DNA of 64,000 nt from Mycobacterium sp. (GTDB taxonomy: Bacteria > Actinomycetota > Actinomycetes > Mycobacteriales > Mycobacteriaceae): NCBI GenBank assembly GCA_016197405.1, contig JACPVR010000013.1:248001-312000 (forward strand), read 5' to 3'. This document shows positions 22,383 to 31,797 of this stretch, one piece after another (position 1 is the first letter of the stretch; each line of letters starts with the position of its first letter). The position numbers and the translations under genes are program-made. Under the pieces are notes generated by a model. That model made no database searches. It was not told the DNA's origin and saw only the letters and a list, made by a program, of their open reading frames with translations.

Positions 22383-22732
22383 GCGCCACCCCCTTCGCTA
22401 CCAGGGTTCTGGTAATCGAAAAGTGCACTCAGCGAAGAGATTTGGTCAGGACGCAGCGGTGGGGCTGCGGCCACAAGTTCTATGATGTACGCGTCCCAGG
22501 CTGCCCGCTCGACAGCGGAAGCCGGGTCCTCGCCACCGACGTAGGTCAGCACATCGTCGCGCAGAAAGCGCCACCGCTGGCCAACCTTAGTGCCGCGCAG
22601 ACGTTTACGCGCGACCTCTCGCCGCACGGTGGCACGGCAGCATTTCAGGAACGCGGCGACATCATCAATGTCGGCGACAGCGGGTAGGGATGAAACGTCG
22701 CCGGAAACGGCGGTACGACTGAACGGGGGCAT
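22379..22732 (-). CDS. excisionase-like HTH (Xis) protein
   Basis: A 117-aa protein. Residues about 18-66 form a MerR/HTH_17-type winged helix as in excisionases: DIDDVAAFLKCCRATVRREV, then KVGQRWRFLRDDVLTYV. The remaining 50 residues are an acidic helical tail. In phiRv1 a small protein of this type is the recombination directionality factor that makes the serine integrase excise. It is encoded right after the integrase and overlaps the RepA-like start. Confidence 0.75.
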   Translation of the reverse strand: MPPFSRTAVSGDVSSLPAVADIDDVAAFLKCCRATVRREVARKRLRGTKVGQRWRFLRDDVLTYVGGEDPASAVERAAWDAYIIELVAAAPPLRPDQISSLSALFDYQNPGSEGGGA

Positions 22733-22793
22733 GACTGCAAGACCTCTCGGCTCGCAGGGGCCTCCAGATTCCTCCCTGGGCGGTGCCGCAGTT

Positions 22794-22818
22794 GCGTTCG
22801 CACACGGTCGGCGAACGC
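22794..22818. promoter_or_regulatory. inverted repeat upstream of the xis-rep operon
   Basis: GCGTTCG (22794-22800) and CGAACGC (22812-22818) flank 11 bp, about 60 bp upstream of the xis-like start. A second short palindrome TTTCG-TG-CGAAA lies at 22846-22857. The 240-bp gap between integrase and xis genes otherwise shows no gene; it probably holds the operon promoter and regulator sites. Confidence 0.4.
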
Positions 22819-22972
22819 CTTTTCTTCAACTCCAACGGACCTTAGTTTCGTGCGAAATTGTTTACGGTTTCGTATGGCTGGGTCGTCGGGCGTGTCGGCA
22901 GGCAGTCAGTTGTTGGTGTTCTCACGGTACCCCCGAGTTCGCCGGATGTCCCGCAGCACCAACTGCCCGACC

Positions 22973-24418
22973 TCACTTCCAGTCAACGCCGATGGCTTCG
23001 GTTTCAAATCGTCCACCAGGTTTGGCCTGCGGGCGAATTGTCACGGCAACCAGGGTGTCGATGACGCCGCGCTGACGGTCCAGTGGCAGGTCGCCGAAGA
23101 TCTCGGCGGCGTCTGGACTTCCGGCGAGCTTCTTGATATCTGCCGACATGTGCGCGCCCAGCAGCTGGTCCTCCAGCGGCGTCAACTTGTCGGTGACTCG
23201 CTCGATGCGGCCTTTGAGCCGCCGCCCGTCGATGAGCCCTTCGTCATATTCGGTCTCGGCGGCCTTGATCTGGGCGCGTAGTGACGTGATCTGCTTTTTC
23301 ACCTCGGCGGTGTCGATTGTGGACTTGCCCAGCGCGACAGCCGCATCCGGTTGCGCCAGCCGCTCAGTGACTGCACCTATGACGACCTCGTCGGTCAATG
23401 CCAGGTCCCGCACGATCTTCATGCATCCTGAGTTCTTGCACTGATAAACGGGGCGATTCCCGCGCGACTTGGTCTTGCGCACGGTGGTGCCGATGCGGCG
23501 ACCGCATACCCCGCACCACGCGATACCTGACAGAAGGTGCTTGCGGCCGGGCGACTTGCCACTGAAGCGCTTCGGGTCCGCCAGCAACCTGCACACAGCC
23601 TCCCATTCTTCGCGGTCTAGGACAGCATCCTCGACGATTCTCACCTCGGCCGTAGCGGTCGTGCCGTCCTCGGTCTTGACGGTATTCGTGAGGATCTCGC
23701 CGCGGTAGACCGCCAGCCCGACGTTGCTGGGCCGCAAGAGCATGTGCCGCACCTTGCTGCCCTCCCACAAGAATCCCTTCGAGGTGCGCAGACCCGTCGC
23801 ATTCCACTCCTGAGCAATGGAATACAGCGATGTGCCATTTAGCAGCGCTTGACTGGCTGCGCGTATGGCATTGGCCTCAACGTCGTCAATTTCGTACCAG
23901 GCCTTCACGATCTTGCCCCTATCGTCCTTCATCACATGGCGTGTGTAGCCGAAAGGTCTTGTTACCCATGGGCGCCCAGATTCGGCGCGCTGCTTGTTCG
24001 CGGCCTTCTGCCGCGCGCCTTTGCGCTCAACCTCGGCCTTCGCCACTGCGCCCGTGATGCGGGCGATGAGCCGCCCGTTGTCGGTGCCTAGGTCAACGTC
24101 GCCGGTCGCTGTGGCCAGCGCGATGTGGTGCTTGTCAGCAAGGTCGATGAAGTCTTCAAGTTCGCGGGGCTGCCTGTGCAACCGATCGAGGTGATAGGAG
24201 ACGACGGCGTGAATGGCCCCGGCCTCGATGTCGGCGAGCATCTGCCGGTACCCAGGCCGGGGCCCGTGACTGGCGCTGATGTCATTGTCGACGTACTCCA
24301 CGGTGTCCGTCCAACCCCGCACTCTGCACAGAGCCAGACACGCCTCGCGCTGGCGGTCGACGGCCAGCTTTGTGTCTTCGCGGTCCAGGGATTGACGCAG
24401 GTAGACGGCGGTTGTCAT
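22973..24418 (-). CDS. large serine recombinase / phiRv1-type integrase
   Basis: A 481-aa protein. The resolvase domain (1-150) has the catalytic Ser10 in VYLRQSLDR, DNDISAS and YHLDRLHRQP; a recombinase domain follows, then a zinc ribbon (CGVCGRRIG and CKNSGC near residues 305-335) and a coiled coil (ITSLRAQIKAAETEYDEGL). Order and length match phiRv1 integrase (about 470 aa). It recombines attP with an attB in the DUF222/HNH gene. The start lies 17 bp from the right core, with a TAAGAT hexamer 6 nt upstream, so its transcript is probably leaderless. Confidence 0.93.
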   Translation of the reverse strand: MTTAVYLRQSLDREDTKLAVDRQREACLALCRVRGWTDTVEYVDNDISASHGPRPGYRQMLADIEAGAIHAVVSYHLDRLHRQPRELEDFIDLADKHHIALATATGDVDLGTDNGRLIARITGAVAKAEVERKGARQKAANKQRAESGRPWVTRPFGYTRHVMKDDRGKIVKAWYEIDDVEANAIRAASQALLNGTSLYSIAQEWNATGLRTSKGFLWEGSKVRHMLLRPSNVGLAVYRGEILTNTVKTEDGTTATAEVRIVEDAVLDREEWEAVCRLLADPKRFSGKSPGRKHLLSGIAWCGVCGRRIGTTVRKTKSRGNRPVYQCKNSGCMKIVRDLALTDEVVIGAVTERLAQPDAAVALGKSTIDTAEVKKQITSLRAQIKAAETEYDEGLIDGRRLKGRIERVTDKLTPLEDQLLGAHMSADIKKLAGSPDAAEIFGDLPLDRQRGVIDTLVAVTIRPQAKPGGRFETEAIGVDWK

Positions 24419-25754
24419 ACCTGTATCTTAGAACGATGACGGTGCCGTCGGGGTGTTGGGTGTCGGTCCAGCCGTGCGGGCCGGTGTAGAAGGTTTTGAG
24501 CAGGTGATGGTGGCGGCAGAGCAGTTTGAGGTTGGAGGCGTGGGTGGGCCCGGCCGGGTGGGCGCGTGTGTGGTCGATATCGCAGGCCGCTGCGGGCACA
24601 TCGCAGCCGGGGAAGCGGCACCGTAGATCGCGGAACCGGACGAAATCGGCCAGCGCCCGCGAGGGCTGATAGCGCGGCTCGGGTCCGGCCTGGCCGGGAT
24701 GGGTCAGCGGACGCAGTCTGGCGGTCGGCACCAGTTGGCGCACGATCTCGGCCGGCAGCACCCCGAAACCGGGAATGTAGCCCGGGATCGGGGCCTGACC
24801 GGCGACGGTGGCGTGATCGGCCAGGACGTGGATGACCACATCACGGTGGGGGGTGTCGGTGTCCTGGGCGGGGCAGTCTTGGCGTTGGCAGGTGCACGCC
24901 AACCGGTCCAGCCCGAAGGCCAGGGCGCCGGCGGCATCGGCGCGGCGCTGGGCTTTGGTGCGGGGGTCGGCGCGGCAGACGGTGTCGGCCAGGGCATCGA
25001 GGCGGGCATCGAGGGCTGCGGCGTCGGTGGGGCGCAGCATGCCCACGAGGTAGCCCATGCCGTTGTGGTCGGGGTCGATGTCGATGCCGCGGTCGTCGTC
25101 GGGGCGGCGGTCGGGGCGTTTGGCCAGGGTGTCGACGGTGACCACCCACTGGTCGATGAGTTCGGTGACGCGGCGTTGGGAGAGTTTGTTCCAGCGGTGC
25201 ACGCGACGGGCCAACGCGGCATCGATGCGGGCCTTGTCGGTGGCTGCGCAGATCAGGAAGGTGCGCGAGACGATGGCGTGGATGATCCACAGGTCGACCA
25301 GGCCGGCGGCGAAGACCTCGGCGACCTTCGGGAGGTTTTCGCGCAACGTGGTCGCCAGCCGGATCTGGCCGGCGGCTTTGGCGCGTGAGATGCCCTGGGC
25401 GGCGGCGACCTCGGCGGCTACGGCGTCCCAGCCATCGACGCGCCAGCTCGCCCGGTCCTCGGTGTCCTCTTCGGCTTCACGCCGGAAGAACAATTCGGCG
25501 ACCGCGAACAACCGGCGTGCCACACATACCCGTTCCAGGCGTTGCGCCTCGGCCATGGTGTCGACGAGCGCCGCGGTCGGACACGCAGAAATCTGCGCCT
25601 CCTCCGGCAACACCCCCGACCCGAACATACATTCGATAATGCCACCGAGGTCCGACAGGATCTGTGGCTGATACCGTTTGGATCGGGCGCGCAGGACCGC
25701 CCGACGTCCGCTCGAAGAGGCACAGCCTCCCTGCTGGTCACTGTTGTTCGTCAC
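24282..25754 (-). CDS. interrupted DUF222/HNH endonuclease (13E12 family), N-terminal part with element-derived tail
   Basis: The first 440 codons (25754 to 24435) encode a DUF222 domain and an HNH nuclease motif (CDIDHTRAHPAGPTHASNLKLLCRHHHLL). After the attachment core the frame runs into element DNA and ends at 24282, giving a 490-aa chimera whose last 50 residues overlap the integrase gene in another frame. The native last 89 residues lie at 14547-14816. The HNH core is intact, so activity may survive. Start GTG at complement 25754-25752; starts in this family are often uncertain. Confidence 0.8.
   Translation of the reverse strand: MTNNSDQQGGCASSSGRRAVLRARSKRYQPQILSDLGGIIECMFGSGVLPEEAQISACPTAALVDTMAEAQRLERVCVARRLFAVAELFFRREAEEDTEDRASWRVDGWDAVAAEVAAAQGISRAKAAGQIRLATTLRENLPKVAEVFAAGLVDLWIIHAIVSRTFLICAATDKARIDAALARRVHRWNKLSQRRVTELIDQWVVTVDTLAKRPDRRPDDDRGIDIDPDHNGMGYLVGMLRPTDAAALDARLDALADTVCRADPRTKAQRRADAAGALAFGLDRLACTCQRQDCPAQDTDTPHRDVVIHVLADHATVAGQAPIPGYIPGFGVLPAEIVRQLVPTARLRPLTHPGQAGPEPRYQPSRALADFVRFRDLRCRFPGCDVPAAACDIDHTRAHPAGPTHASNLKLLCRHHHLLKTFYTGPHGWTDTQHPDGTVIVLRYRYDNRRLPASIPGPRRHKAGRRPPARGVSGSVQSAGLDGHRGVRRQ
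24419..24428. repeat. attP arm (ACCTGTATCT)
   Basis: Exact inverted partner of AGATACAGGT at 14845-14854. It overlaps the integrase -10 hexamer, so integrase bound to its arm would cover its own promoter. Confidence 0.65.
24425..24430 (-). promoter_or_regulatory. integrase -10 hexamer TAAGAT
   Basis: Minus-strand TAAGAT ends 6 nt before the integrase ATG. It lies inside the element, so it is kept in both integrated and excised forms. Confidence 0.5.
24435..24451 (+). other. attachment core, right end (attR)
   Basis: GATGACGGTGCCGTCGG is identical to 14817-14833. Host DUF222/HNH sequence lies on its right and the integrase gene 17 bp to its left. Confidence 0.85.
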
Positions 25755-25807
25755 CGACCTCTTCTCTGCCCGGCTTCGCGGACGCGGGCATATGAGAGGA
25801 GGCCGTC

Positions 25808-27040
25808 ATGGCCAGCACCCTGCCCGACAATCCCTCGCTCGACCGGCTGCGAGGCGACGCCCGCAGACTGCAGCGCTCCGTCACCGCCACAGATCCCGGT
25901 GCACTGGAAACGGTGCGCCGCCACCACCCGCGACCAGACATCGCGCTCGCCGACGCTGAAGAACGTTTCGCGCTACACGATGCGCAGCTGACCGTCGCGC
26001 GAAGCTACGGGTTCTCGGGCTGGCCCGCACTCGTGCACTATCTCCAGCTTGTCTCCCAACTCAGTACCGACCCAGGCAGCATCGACGAGCGTTCCCTCGG
26101 GCCTGCCGACCGGTTCTGCACCCTGGCGTCATTGCGATATCACGTCACCGACGCTCCCCCACGGCGGCAGGCCGCCGCCGACCTGCTGGCCGCGAATCCC
26201 AGCCTGGTCGACCACCATGTCTGGGCAGCCGCGTCGGCGGCCGACCACGATGCCCTCGCTCGGCATCTCGCCGTCCAGCCCGGCTCGGCCACCGCGCACG
26301 GCGGACCCTTCGGCTGGGTGCCGTTGATGTACCTCTGCTACAGCCGCGTGCCACTCGACCGTAGTCAGGACGACGTGCTCGCATCGGCCACGCTGCTCCT
26401 GGAGGCCGGCAGCGACCCGAACGCGGGATATCTGTGGTGTGGGATGTCCACACCGTTCACCGTCCTCACCGGGGTACTCGGCGAGGGCGAGCAAGGACCG
26501 CGCCGGCAACCCCGGCACCAATTCGCCTCCGCGCTGGCCACTTTGCTGCTGGAGCGCGGAGCACATCCCGCCGACCAGCAGGCCCTCTACAACCGGATGT
26601 TCCGGGCCGACGATTCCCACCTGGAACTGCTGTTCGCGCACGGATTGGCCGACGCGGGCCCGAGTCCGTGGGAACGTCGTCTGGGTGAGGCGATGGAGAC
26701 CCGTCAGCAGATGTGGCAGCGCCAAGTGATGTGGGCGGCCGAACACGGGTTCACCGGGCGGCTCGACCTGCTCTCCCGGCACGGCATCGACGTCACCGGT
26801 GTCGACGTCGTCACGCCGCAACTGCCCGCCGACCCGAACGCCCGCGACGAACACGGTGCCACAGCACTGCACCACGCCGCCTGGAGCGGCGATCTCGAGC
26901 TGATCCGGGATCTGCTCGACGCCGGCGCGGACTCCACGATCACCGACGCCCGGTTCGGCACCACACCAGCGCAGTGGGCTGAACACGCCTACCAAACCGA
27001 AGCTGCCGACCTCTTGCGATCGCGACGGAACCCGCGCTAG
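25808..27040 (+). CDS. ankyrin-repeat protein
   Basis: A 410-aa soluble protein with ankyrin-like repeats, clearest at residues about 345-400 ([32 protein letters not shown]) and weaker at 125-230 ([11 protein letters not shown]). There is no signal peptide or enzymatic motif. Ankyrin proteins bind other proteins; the partner is unknown. AGGAGG lies 5 nt before the ATG. It is divergent from the interrupted HNH gene. Confidence 0.82.
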   Translation: MASTLPDNPSLDRLRGDARRLQRSVTATDPGALETVRRHHPRPDIALADAEERFALHDAQLTVARSYGFSGWPALVHYLQLVSQLSTDPGSIDERSLGPADRFCTLASLRYHVTDAPPRRQAAADLLAANPSLVDHHVWAAASAADHDALARHLAVQPGSATAHGGPFGWVPLMYLCYSRVPLDRSQDDVLASATLLLEAGSDPNAGYLWCGMSTPFTVLTGVLGEGEQGPRRQPRHQFASALATLLLERGAHPADQQALYNRMFRADDSHLELLFAHGLADAGPSPWERRLGEAMETRQQMWQRQVMWAAEHGFTGRLDLLSRHGIDVTGVDVVTPQLPADPNARDEHGATALHHAAWSGDLELIRDLLDAGADSTITDARFGTTPAQWAEHAYQTEAADLLRSRRNPR

Positions 27041-27804
27041 GGCACGCGCGCCACCACGAACAGTCGCCGGAACGGGAAGAAGGTCCGGCCGTCCGCACGC
27101 ACCGGATAGAGCTCGGCCAATCGCGGGATGAGCTGACTGCGGTAATCCGCCCAGACGTCCTCGGACAGCCGGGCCCGGACCTCGGTGAGGGCCGTGCCCG
27201 AGATCCAGTCGAATACCGGCGTCTCACCGGTCAGCTCGTGGATGTAGGTCGTCTCCCATACGTCGACCGCACACCCGGCGTCGGTCAGCAGCTCGGCATA
27301 ACCCACCGGCGTCTCGACGACCACACCGGCACTGAACCTCAAGTCCTGCAACGAATCCGCGAACTCCGGACGTGCCGCCACCTCACGGACCGCACGGTGC
27401 GAGGGCGCATCGAAATTGCCCGGAACCTGCATGGCGATCCACGCCCCGGACGGCAGCTCCCCAGCCCAGCGCACCAAGAGATCCTGGTGTCCGGGCACCC
27501 ACTGCAGCGCAGCGTTGCTGACCAGCACGTCGGTATCGGGCTGCGGCGCCCAGGCGCCGATATCACCCACCACGGCGTCCAGGCCGCGCTCCCGTGCCGC
27601 TGCCACCATCTCCGGTGACGAATCGACCGCCTCGATCACCGCGCCCGGCCACCGCTGGGTCAACGTCTCGGTCAAATTGCCAGGCCCGCACCCCAGGTCG
27701 ACGACACGGCGCGGTTTCTCGGCAGCCACCCGCGCCAGCAGCTCGAAGAACGGCCGTCCGCGGTGATCGGCGAACGTCAGGTATGTCTCGGGGTTCCAGA
27801 CCAC
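27037..27804 (-). CDS. tam: trans-aconitate 2-methyltransferase
   Basis: A 255-aa class I methyltransferase. Motif I is [11 protein letters not shown], then [16 protein letters not shown] and [10 protein letters not shown], as in Tam. From memory it aligns over its length with M. tuberculosis Rv0294 (261 aa), including the C-terminal ending [11 protein letters not shown]. Tam methylates trans-aconitate using SAM, removing an aconitase inhibitor. GTG at complement 27804-27802 is chosen because a TAGATT hexamer lies 5 nt upstream and the protein then begins VVWNPETYL like Tam. It overlaps the ankyrin gene by 4 bp. Confidence 0.85.
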   Translation of the reverse strand: MVWNPETYLTFADHRGRPFFELLARVAAEKPRRVVDLGCGPGNLTETLTQRWPGAVIEAVDSSPEMVAAARERGLDAVVGDIGAWAPQPDTDVLVSNAALQWVPGHQDLLVRWAGELPSGAWIAMQVPGNFDAPSHRAVREVAARPEFADSLQDLRFSAGVVVETPVGYAELLTDAGCAVDVWETTYIHELTGETPVFDWISGTALTEVRARLSEDVWADYRSQLIPRLAELYPVRADGRTFFPFRRLFVVARVP

Positions 27805-27838
27805 ACCCCAATCTAGCTCCGTGCCATGATCGGAGGCG

Positions 27839-28738
27839 ATGTCCACGGTGAATGCAGGTGAGGTAGCGCAGGTCCGCAGCATCTGGGAATCGCTGCAGCT
27901 GCCGGGATTGATCGACGTGCACACCCATTTCATGCCCAAACCGGTGCTGGACAAGGTGTGGAAGTACTTCGACAACCAGGGCCCCTTGGTGGGCCGCGAA
28001 TGGCCGATCACCTACCGCGCCGACGAGGCCCAGCGGGTCGACACCCTGCGCCGGTTCGGGGTCCGTGCCTTCACATCGCTGATCTATCCGCACAAACCGC
28101 AGATGGCGGCCTGGCTCAACCAGTGGGCCACGCAGTTCGCCCTCACCACACCGGACTGCCTGCACACCGCCACGTTCTACCCCGAGCCCGAAGCCATCGA
28201 ATACGTCACCGCGGCCATCGACGGCGGGGTGAAGGTCTTCAAGGCGCATGTGCAGGTTGGCGATTACGACCCTAATGACCCTCTGCTGGAGGGCGTTTGG
28301 TCGGTCATCGAAAATTCGGGAACACCGGTGGTGATCCATTGCGGCTCCGGTCCGATGCCGGGCACCCACACCGGGCCGGAACAGATCCGCACACTGCTTC
28401 GCCGACACCCGCGGCTGACGCTGGTGATCGCACATATGGGCATGCCGGAGTACGCGGACTTCCTCGACATCAGCATCGGACACGAACGGGTACGCCTGGA
28501 CACCACGATGGTCTTCACTTCGTTCGCCGAGGAGACCATGCCCGTCCCGGCCGAGGTGCTGCGCCGGCTGCCCGAGCACGGTGACCGGATTCTGTTCGGC
28601 AGCGATTTTCCCAACATCCCGTATGGCTACGCGCACGCTATGACGGCCATAACGGCACTCGACGGGATCGACGACGACTGGCTGCGGAAAGTCTTCTACC
28701 GCAACGCAGCGGAGCTGTTCGGGCTGACTCACAGCTAG
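27839..28738 (+). CDS. amidohydrolase-2 family metal-dependent hydrolase
   Basis: A 299-aa TIM-barrel hydrolase. His28-x-His30 in IDVHTHF is the first metal motif; [14 protein letters not shown] and [10 protein letters not shown] give the remaining ligands and catalytic Asp. The family includes decarboxylases and lactonases; the substrate is unknown. A GGAGG lies 2 to 3 nt before the ATG. It is divergent from tam with a 34-bp gap. Confidence 0.83.
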   Translation: MSTVNAGEVAQVRSIWESLQLPGLIDVHTHFMPKPVLDKVWKYFDNQGPLVGREWPITYRADEAQRVDTLRRFGVRAFTSLIYPHKPQMAAWLNQWATQFALTTPDCLHTATFYPEPEAIEYVTAAIDGGVKVFKAHVQVGDYDPNDPLLEGVWSVIENSGTPVVIHCGSGPMPGTHTGPEQIRTLLRRHPRLTLVIAHMGMPEYADFLDISIGHERVRLDTTMVFTSFAEETMPVPAEVLRRLPEHGDRILFGSDFPNIPYGYAHAMTAITALDGIDDDWLRKVFYRNAAELFGLTHS

Positions 28739-28778
28739 TTGTCAGGAGCGGGCCAGTCTCGTCAGCCACCCTGATCCG

Positions 28779-30581
28779 GTGACTGCCACCGCAGCCGAGT
28801 CCCGGGCTGAACACTGGCCGCGCTACGCGCTGGCTGTCCTCCTCACCGGCACAGCAGTGCTCTACCTGTGGAACCTCTCGGCCAGCGGCTTCGGCAACAC
28901 GTTCTACGCAGCCGCAGCCCAGGCCGGCGCCCGAAACTGGAAGGCATGGTTCTTCGGCTCATTGGATGCCGCGAACTTCGTGACCGTCGACAAACCGCCC
29001 GCCGCGCTGTGGGTGACCGGACTTTCGGTGCGGTTGTTCGGGATGAATCCGTGGGCAGTTCTGGCACCCCAGGCCGTCATCGGGGTCGTGACGGTCGCCG
29101 TCCTCTACGCGACGGTGCGCCGGTCGATAGCCGACCCGCGGCTGGGCGCCATCGCGGGACTGCTGGCGGGCACGGTGCTGGCCGTGACACCCGCGGCGGT
29201 ACTGATCTTCCGGTTCAACAATCCCGACGCACTGCTGGTGCTGCTCATGACGCTCGGCGCCTACTGCGTCACCCGGGCCACGCATACCGCGTCCTGGCGC
29301 TGGCTGGCGGTCGCCGGGGTGGCGCTGGGTCTGGCGTTTCTCACCAAGATGTTCGCCGGTCTGCTGGTGCTGCCCGGCTTTGCCCTCGCCTACCTCATCT
29401 TCGCTCCCACAGAGTTGCGGAAACGGCTGGGTCATTTGATGATTGCGGCCGCGTCGTTGACCGCCGCAGCTGCCTGGTGGGTGGTGATCGTCGAGCTGTG
29501 GCCCACATCGTCGCGGCCCTACATCAGTAACTCGACCGACAACAGCGTGCTGAACCTGGCGTTGGGATACAACGGGATGAACCGTATCCTGGGCCGCTCC
29601 CACGATGTGCCGGCCGATGCACCCGCGTTGCACTACAACAGTTTCGGCAGCCATCCGAGCGCCTTTCGACTACTGACCGCGGAAATGGGCTTCGAGATCT
29701 CCTGGGCGCTACCGGCGACGATCTTCCTCGCCGGATTCGCGATTTATCTCTGGGTACGTTCGGCATTGAGCCGCGACGAGAAGGCCGCGCTGGTCGTCTG
29801 GACGGGCTGGATGACGGTATCCGGCGTGGTGTTCACCTGCATGGACGGTATGGCGCATGCGTACTACACCGTCGCGCTGGCACCGGCCATCGGCGCCCTG
29901 GTCGGACTGGGCGCGGTATGGGCCTGGCGGCGGGGTGGCCGGGACGGGACAGCGGCGCTGGCGGTGTCAGTGGCGCTCACCGCGGGCTGGTCGGTCTGGT
30001 TGTTGCATCGGGCCGAACTGGGGCCGTCCGGGCTGCGCTGGGCGATAGGACTGGCCGGTGCGCTGGCCGTCGTGCTGCTGGTCACGTCACAACGTGCGGC
30101 CGTCGTCGTCGGCGTGGTGGCGATCCTGGCCGGAGTCACCACATTCGGCGCCGCCAGCGCCGCGACCCCGCACGAAGGGTCGACGCCGGTGGCCGTCCGG
30201 GTCAGGGGCGGCTGGCCGCCGCTGAGCACCCGATTCGACCAATTGAACGAGCGGACACCGAGCCTGCAGAACAACGCGCAACTCGCCGACGCGCTACGTG
30301 ACACCCACACCCTGTGGTCTGCCGCGACGTCCGGATCGCAGGCTGCGGCGGCACTCGAGATCGGCTCCGGAACCTCGGTGATGGCCATCGGCGGCTGGAG
30401 CAAGGATCCGGTGCCGACGCTGGCCGACTTCATCGACGATGTCCGGGCCGGTCGGGTGACCTACTACGTCGTGGGTGGACGTCCCAGCGCCGCGCCTTCG
30501 GCACACGAGATCCAGCAATGGGTAGGTCGGCACTATCAGGCCGAACAGATAGGCGGCACAAAGGTGTATCGCCTCATCTGA
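28779..30581 (+). CDS. ArnT/PMT-like GT39 membrane glycosyltransferase
   Basis: A 600-aa protein with about eleven membrane helices. The first periplasmic loop holds ASGFGNTFYAAAAQAG and the VDKPPAALW segment typical of ArnT-like (PMT_2) enzymes that move sugars from polyprenyl-phosphate donors. The last 130 residues are an extracytoplasmic domain. In mycobacteria such enzymes modify the envelope; donor and acceptor are unknown. GTG at 28779 is used; no clear ribosome site is visible. Confidence 0.82.
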   Translation: MTATAAESRAEHWPRYALAVLLTGTAVLYLWNLSASGFGNTFYAAAAQAGARNWKAWFFGSLDAANFVTVDKPPAALWVTGLSVRLFGMNPWAVLAPQAVIGVVTVAVLYATVRRSIADPRLGAIAGLLAGTVLAVTPAAVLIFRFNNPDALLVLLMTLGAYCVTRATHTASWRWLAVAGVALGLAFLTKMFAGLLVLPGFALAYLIFAPTELRKRLGHLMIAAASLTAAAAWWVVIVELWPTSSRPYISNSTDNSVLNLALGYNGMNRILGRSHDVPADAPALHYNSFGSHPSAFRLLTAEMGFEISWALPATIFLAGFAIYLWVRSALSRDEKAALVVWTGWMTVSGVVFTCMDGMAHAYYTVALAPAIGALVGLGAVWAWRRGGRDGTAALAVSVALTAGWSVWLLHRAELGPSGLRWAIGLAGALAVVLLVTSQRAAVVVGVVAILAGVTTFGAASAATPHEGSTPVAVRVRGGWPPLSTRFDQLNERTPSLQNNAQLADALRDTHTLWSAATSGSQAAAALEIGSGTSVMAIGGWSKDPVPTLADFIDDVRAGRVTYYVVGGRPSAAPSAHEIQQWVGRHYQAEQIGGTKVYRLI

Positions 30582-30609
30582 GTTCGGCCCAGCGGTTAGC
30601 ATCCGAATT

Positions 30610-31797
30610 GTGACCACCGTGAACCCGGAGACCCCCATTCCGGTACCTGATATCCCCGGTGCCGACGCCGGATCACGCGGACTACCCGACCGTGCCGATC
30701 TGACGCTTCTGCAGCGCGCCATTGTCGACGGCTCGGCGGTCGCCGATATCGGACTGCGCACGGCGATCGCGTCGCTGGTGGGGGCCGCGATGCTACCGCC
30801 GGTGCTGTCGGGGTTGCTGCACCGCGGCGACCTGGATCGCGAACGCGACAATCTCGGGTTCTACGCCGAGCTGGCTGCCGCGCACGATCCGGCGGTGTCG
30901 TTCCCGGCGCCGACGACGATGCCCAAGGTCTGGTCCCGGCCGGCCAACCCGGTGGCCACCCAGATTGCGCACGGCAATGTCGAGCACATGCAGTTCGACA
31001 GCAGCTTCGAACCTGTCAATCCCGCGATGCGCAATCTGTGGCGCAAGCTGGACCGCAACAATGTCGTACACGCGCAGCACTGGCGTCACGACGACGGGCC
31101 ACATCCGACACTGTGCGTCATCCACGGGTTCCTGGGGTCGCCATACCTGTTCAACGGCCTGTTCTTCTCGCTGCCGTGGTTCTACCGATCCGGCTACGAC
31201 GTGCTGCTCTATACGTTGCCGTTCCACGGTCGACGGGCCCAGAAGTTTTCCCCGTTCAGCGGCTACGGATTCTTCCAGTTCGGCATGGCAGGTTTCGCCG
31301 AGGCGATGGCGCAGGCGATCCACGACTTCCGTTCGGTGATGGATCATCTGGAGCGCACCGGCGTGGACCGGATCGCGTTGACCGGTATGTCGCTGGGTGG
31401 TTACACCTCGGCGCTGATCGCCTCGGCCGACGACCGGCTGCAGGCGGTGATTCCGAATGTCCCTGTGGTGACACCGGAATCGGCATTCGACGATTGGTTC
31501 CCGGCCAACAAGTTGGTGAAGTTGGGACGGCGGGCCGGCGGTGTCGACGCCGAATCGTCGGCGGCGGCATCGGCGTTCCACTCACCGCTGAACTATCAGC
31601 CGCTGGTCGCCAAGGACCGCCGGCTGATCATCACCGGGCTCGGTGACCGGCTGGCCCCGCCGGAGCAGGCCGAGGCGCTCTGGGAGCATTGGGATCGCTG
31701 TGCGCTGCACTGGTTCCCAGGCAACCACATCCTGCATGTCAGCCAGCCGGACTACCTGCGCCGCATGAGCCGATTCCTGCGGCCCTTCATGTTCTAG
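30610..31797 (+). CDS. alpha/beta hydrolase, Rv0293c-like
   Basis: A 395-aa protein. The central alpha/beta-hydrolase fold has CVIHGFLGSPY and the nucleophile elbow GMSLGGY (Ser about 261); the C-terminal FPGNHILHV supplies the His. From memory it matches Rv0293c, which also sits between tam and ESX-3 in M. tuberculosis. The substrate is unknown. GTG at 30610 follows TAGCAT (30597-30602) by 7 nt, suggesting leaderless transcription. Its 3' end overlaps eccE3 by 11 bp on the opposite strand. Confidence 0.82.
   Translation: MTTVNPETPIPVPDIPGADAGSRGLPDRADLTLLQRAIVDGSAVADIGLRTAIASLVGAAMLPPVLSGLLHRGDLDRERDNLGFYAELAAAHDPAVSFPAPTTMPKVWSRPANPVATQIAHGNVEHMQFDSSFEPVNPAMRNLWRKLDRNNVVHAQHWRHDDGPHPTLCVIHGFLGSPYLFNGLFFSLPWFYRSGYDVLLYTLPFHGRRAQKFSPFSGYGFFQFGMAGFAEAMAQAIHDFRSVMDHLERTGVDRIALTGMSLGGYTSALIASADDRLQAVIPNVPVVTPESAFDDWFPANKLVKLGRRAGGVDAESSAAASAFHSPLNYQPLVAKDRRLIITGLGDRLAPPEQAEALWEHWDRCALHWFPGNHILHVSQPDYLRRMSRFLRPFMF

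Larger units (their letters stand above)
14817..24451. mobile_element. phiRv1-like integrated element / phage satellite (about 9.6 kb)
   Basis: The element lies between two direct copies of GATGACGGTGCCGTCGG and interrupts a DUF222/HNH gene. Its genes are serine integrase, Xis-like, RepA-like ATPase, small zinc-ribbon protein, unknown, scaffold, capsid, small-terminase-like, ART-like operon, and a divergent PIN-like cargo gene. phiRv1 of M. tuberculosis is a serine-integrase element of similar size that inserts in 13E12 repeats. I find no large terminase, portal, tail, lysis or repressor gene, which fits a satellite that depends on a helper phage. Confidence 0.88.
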
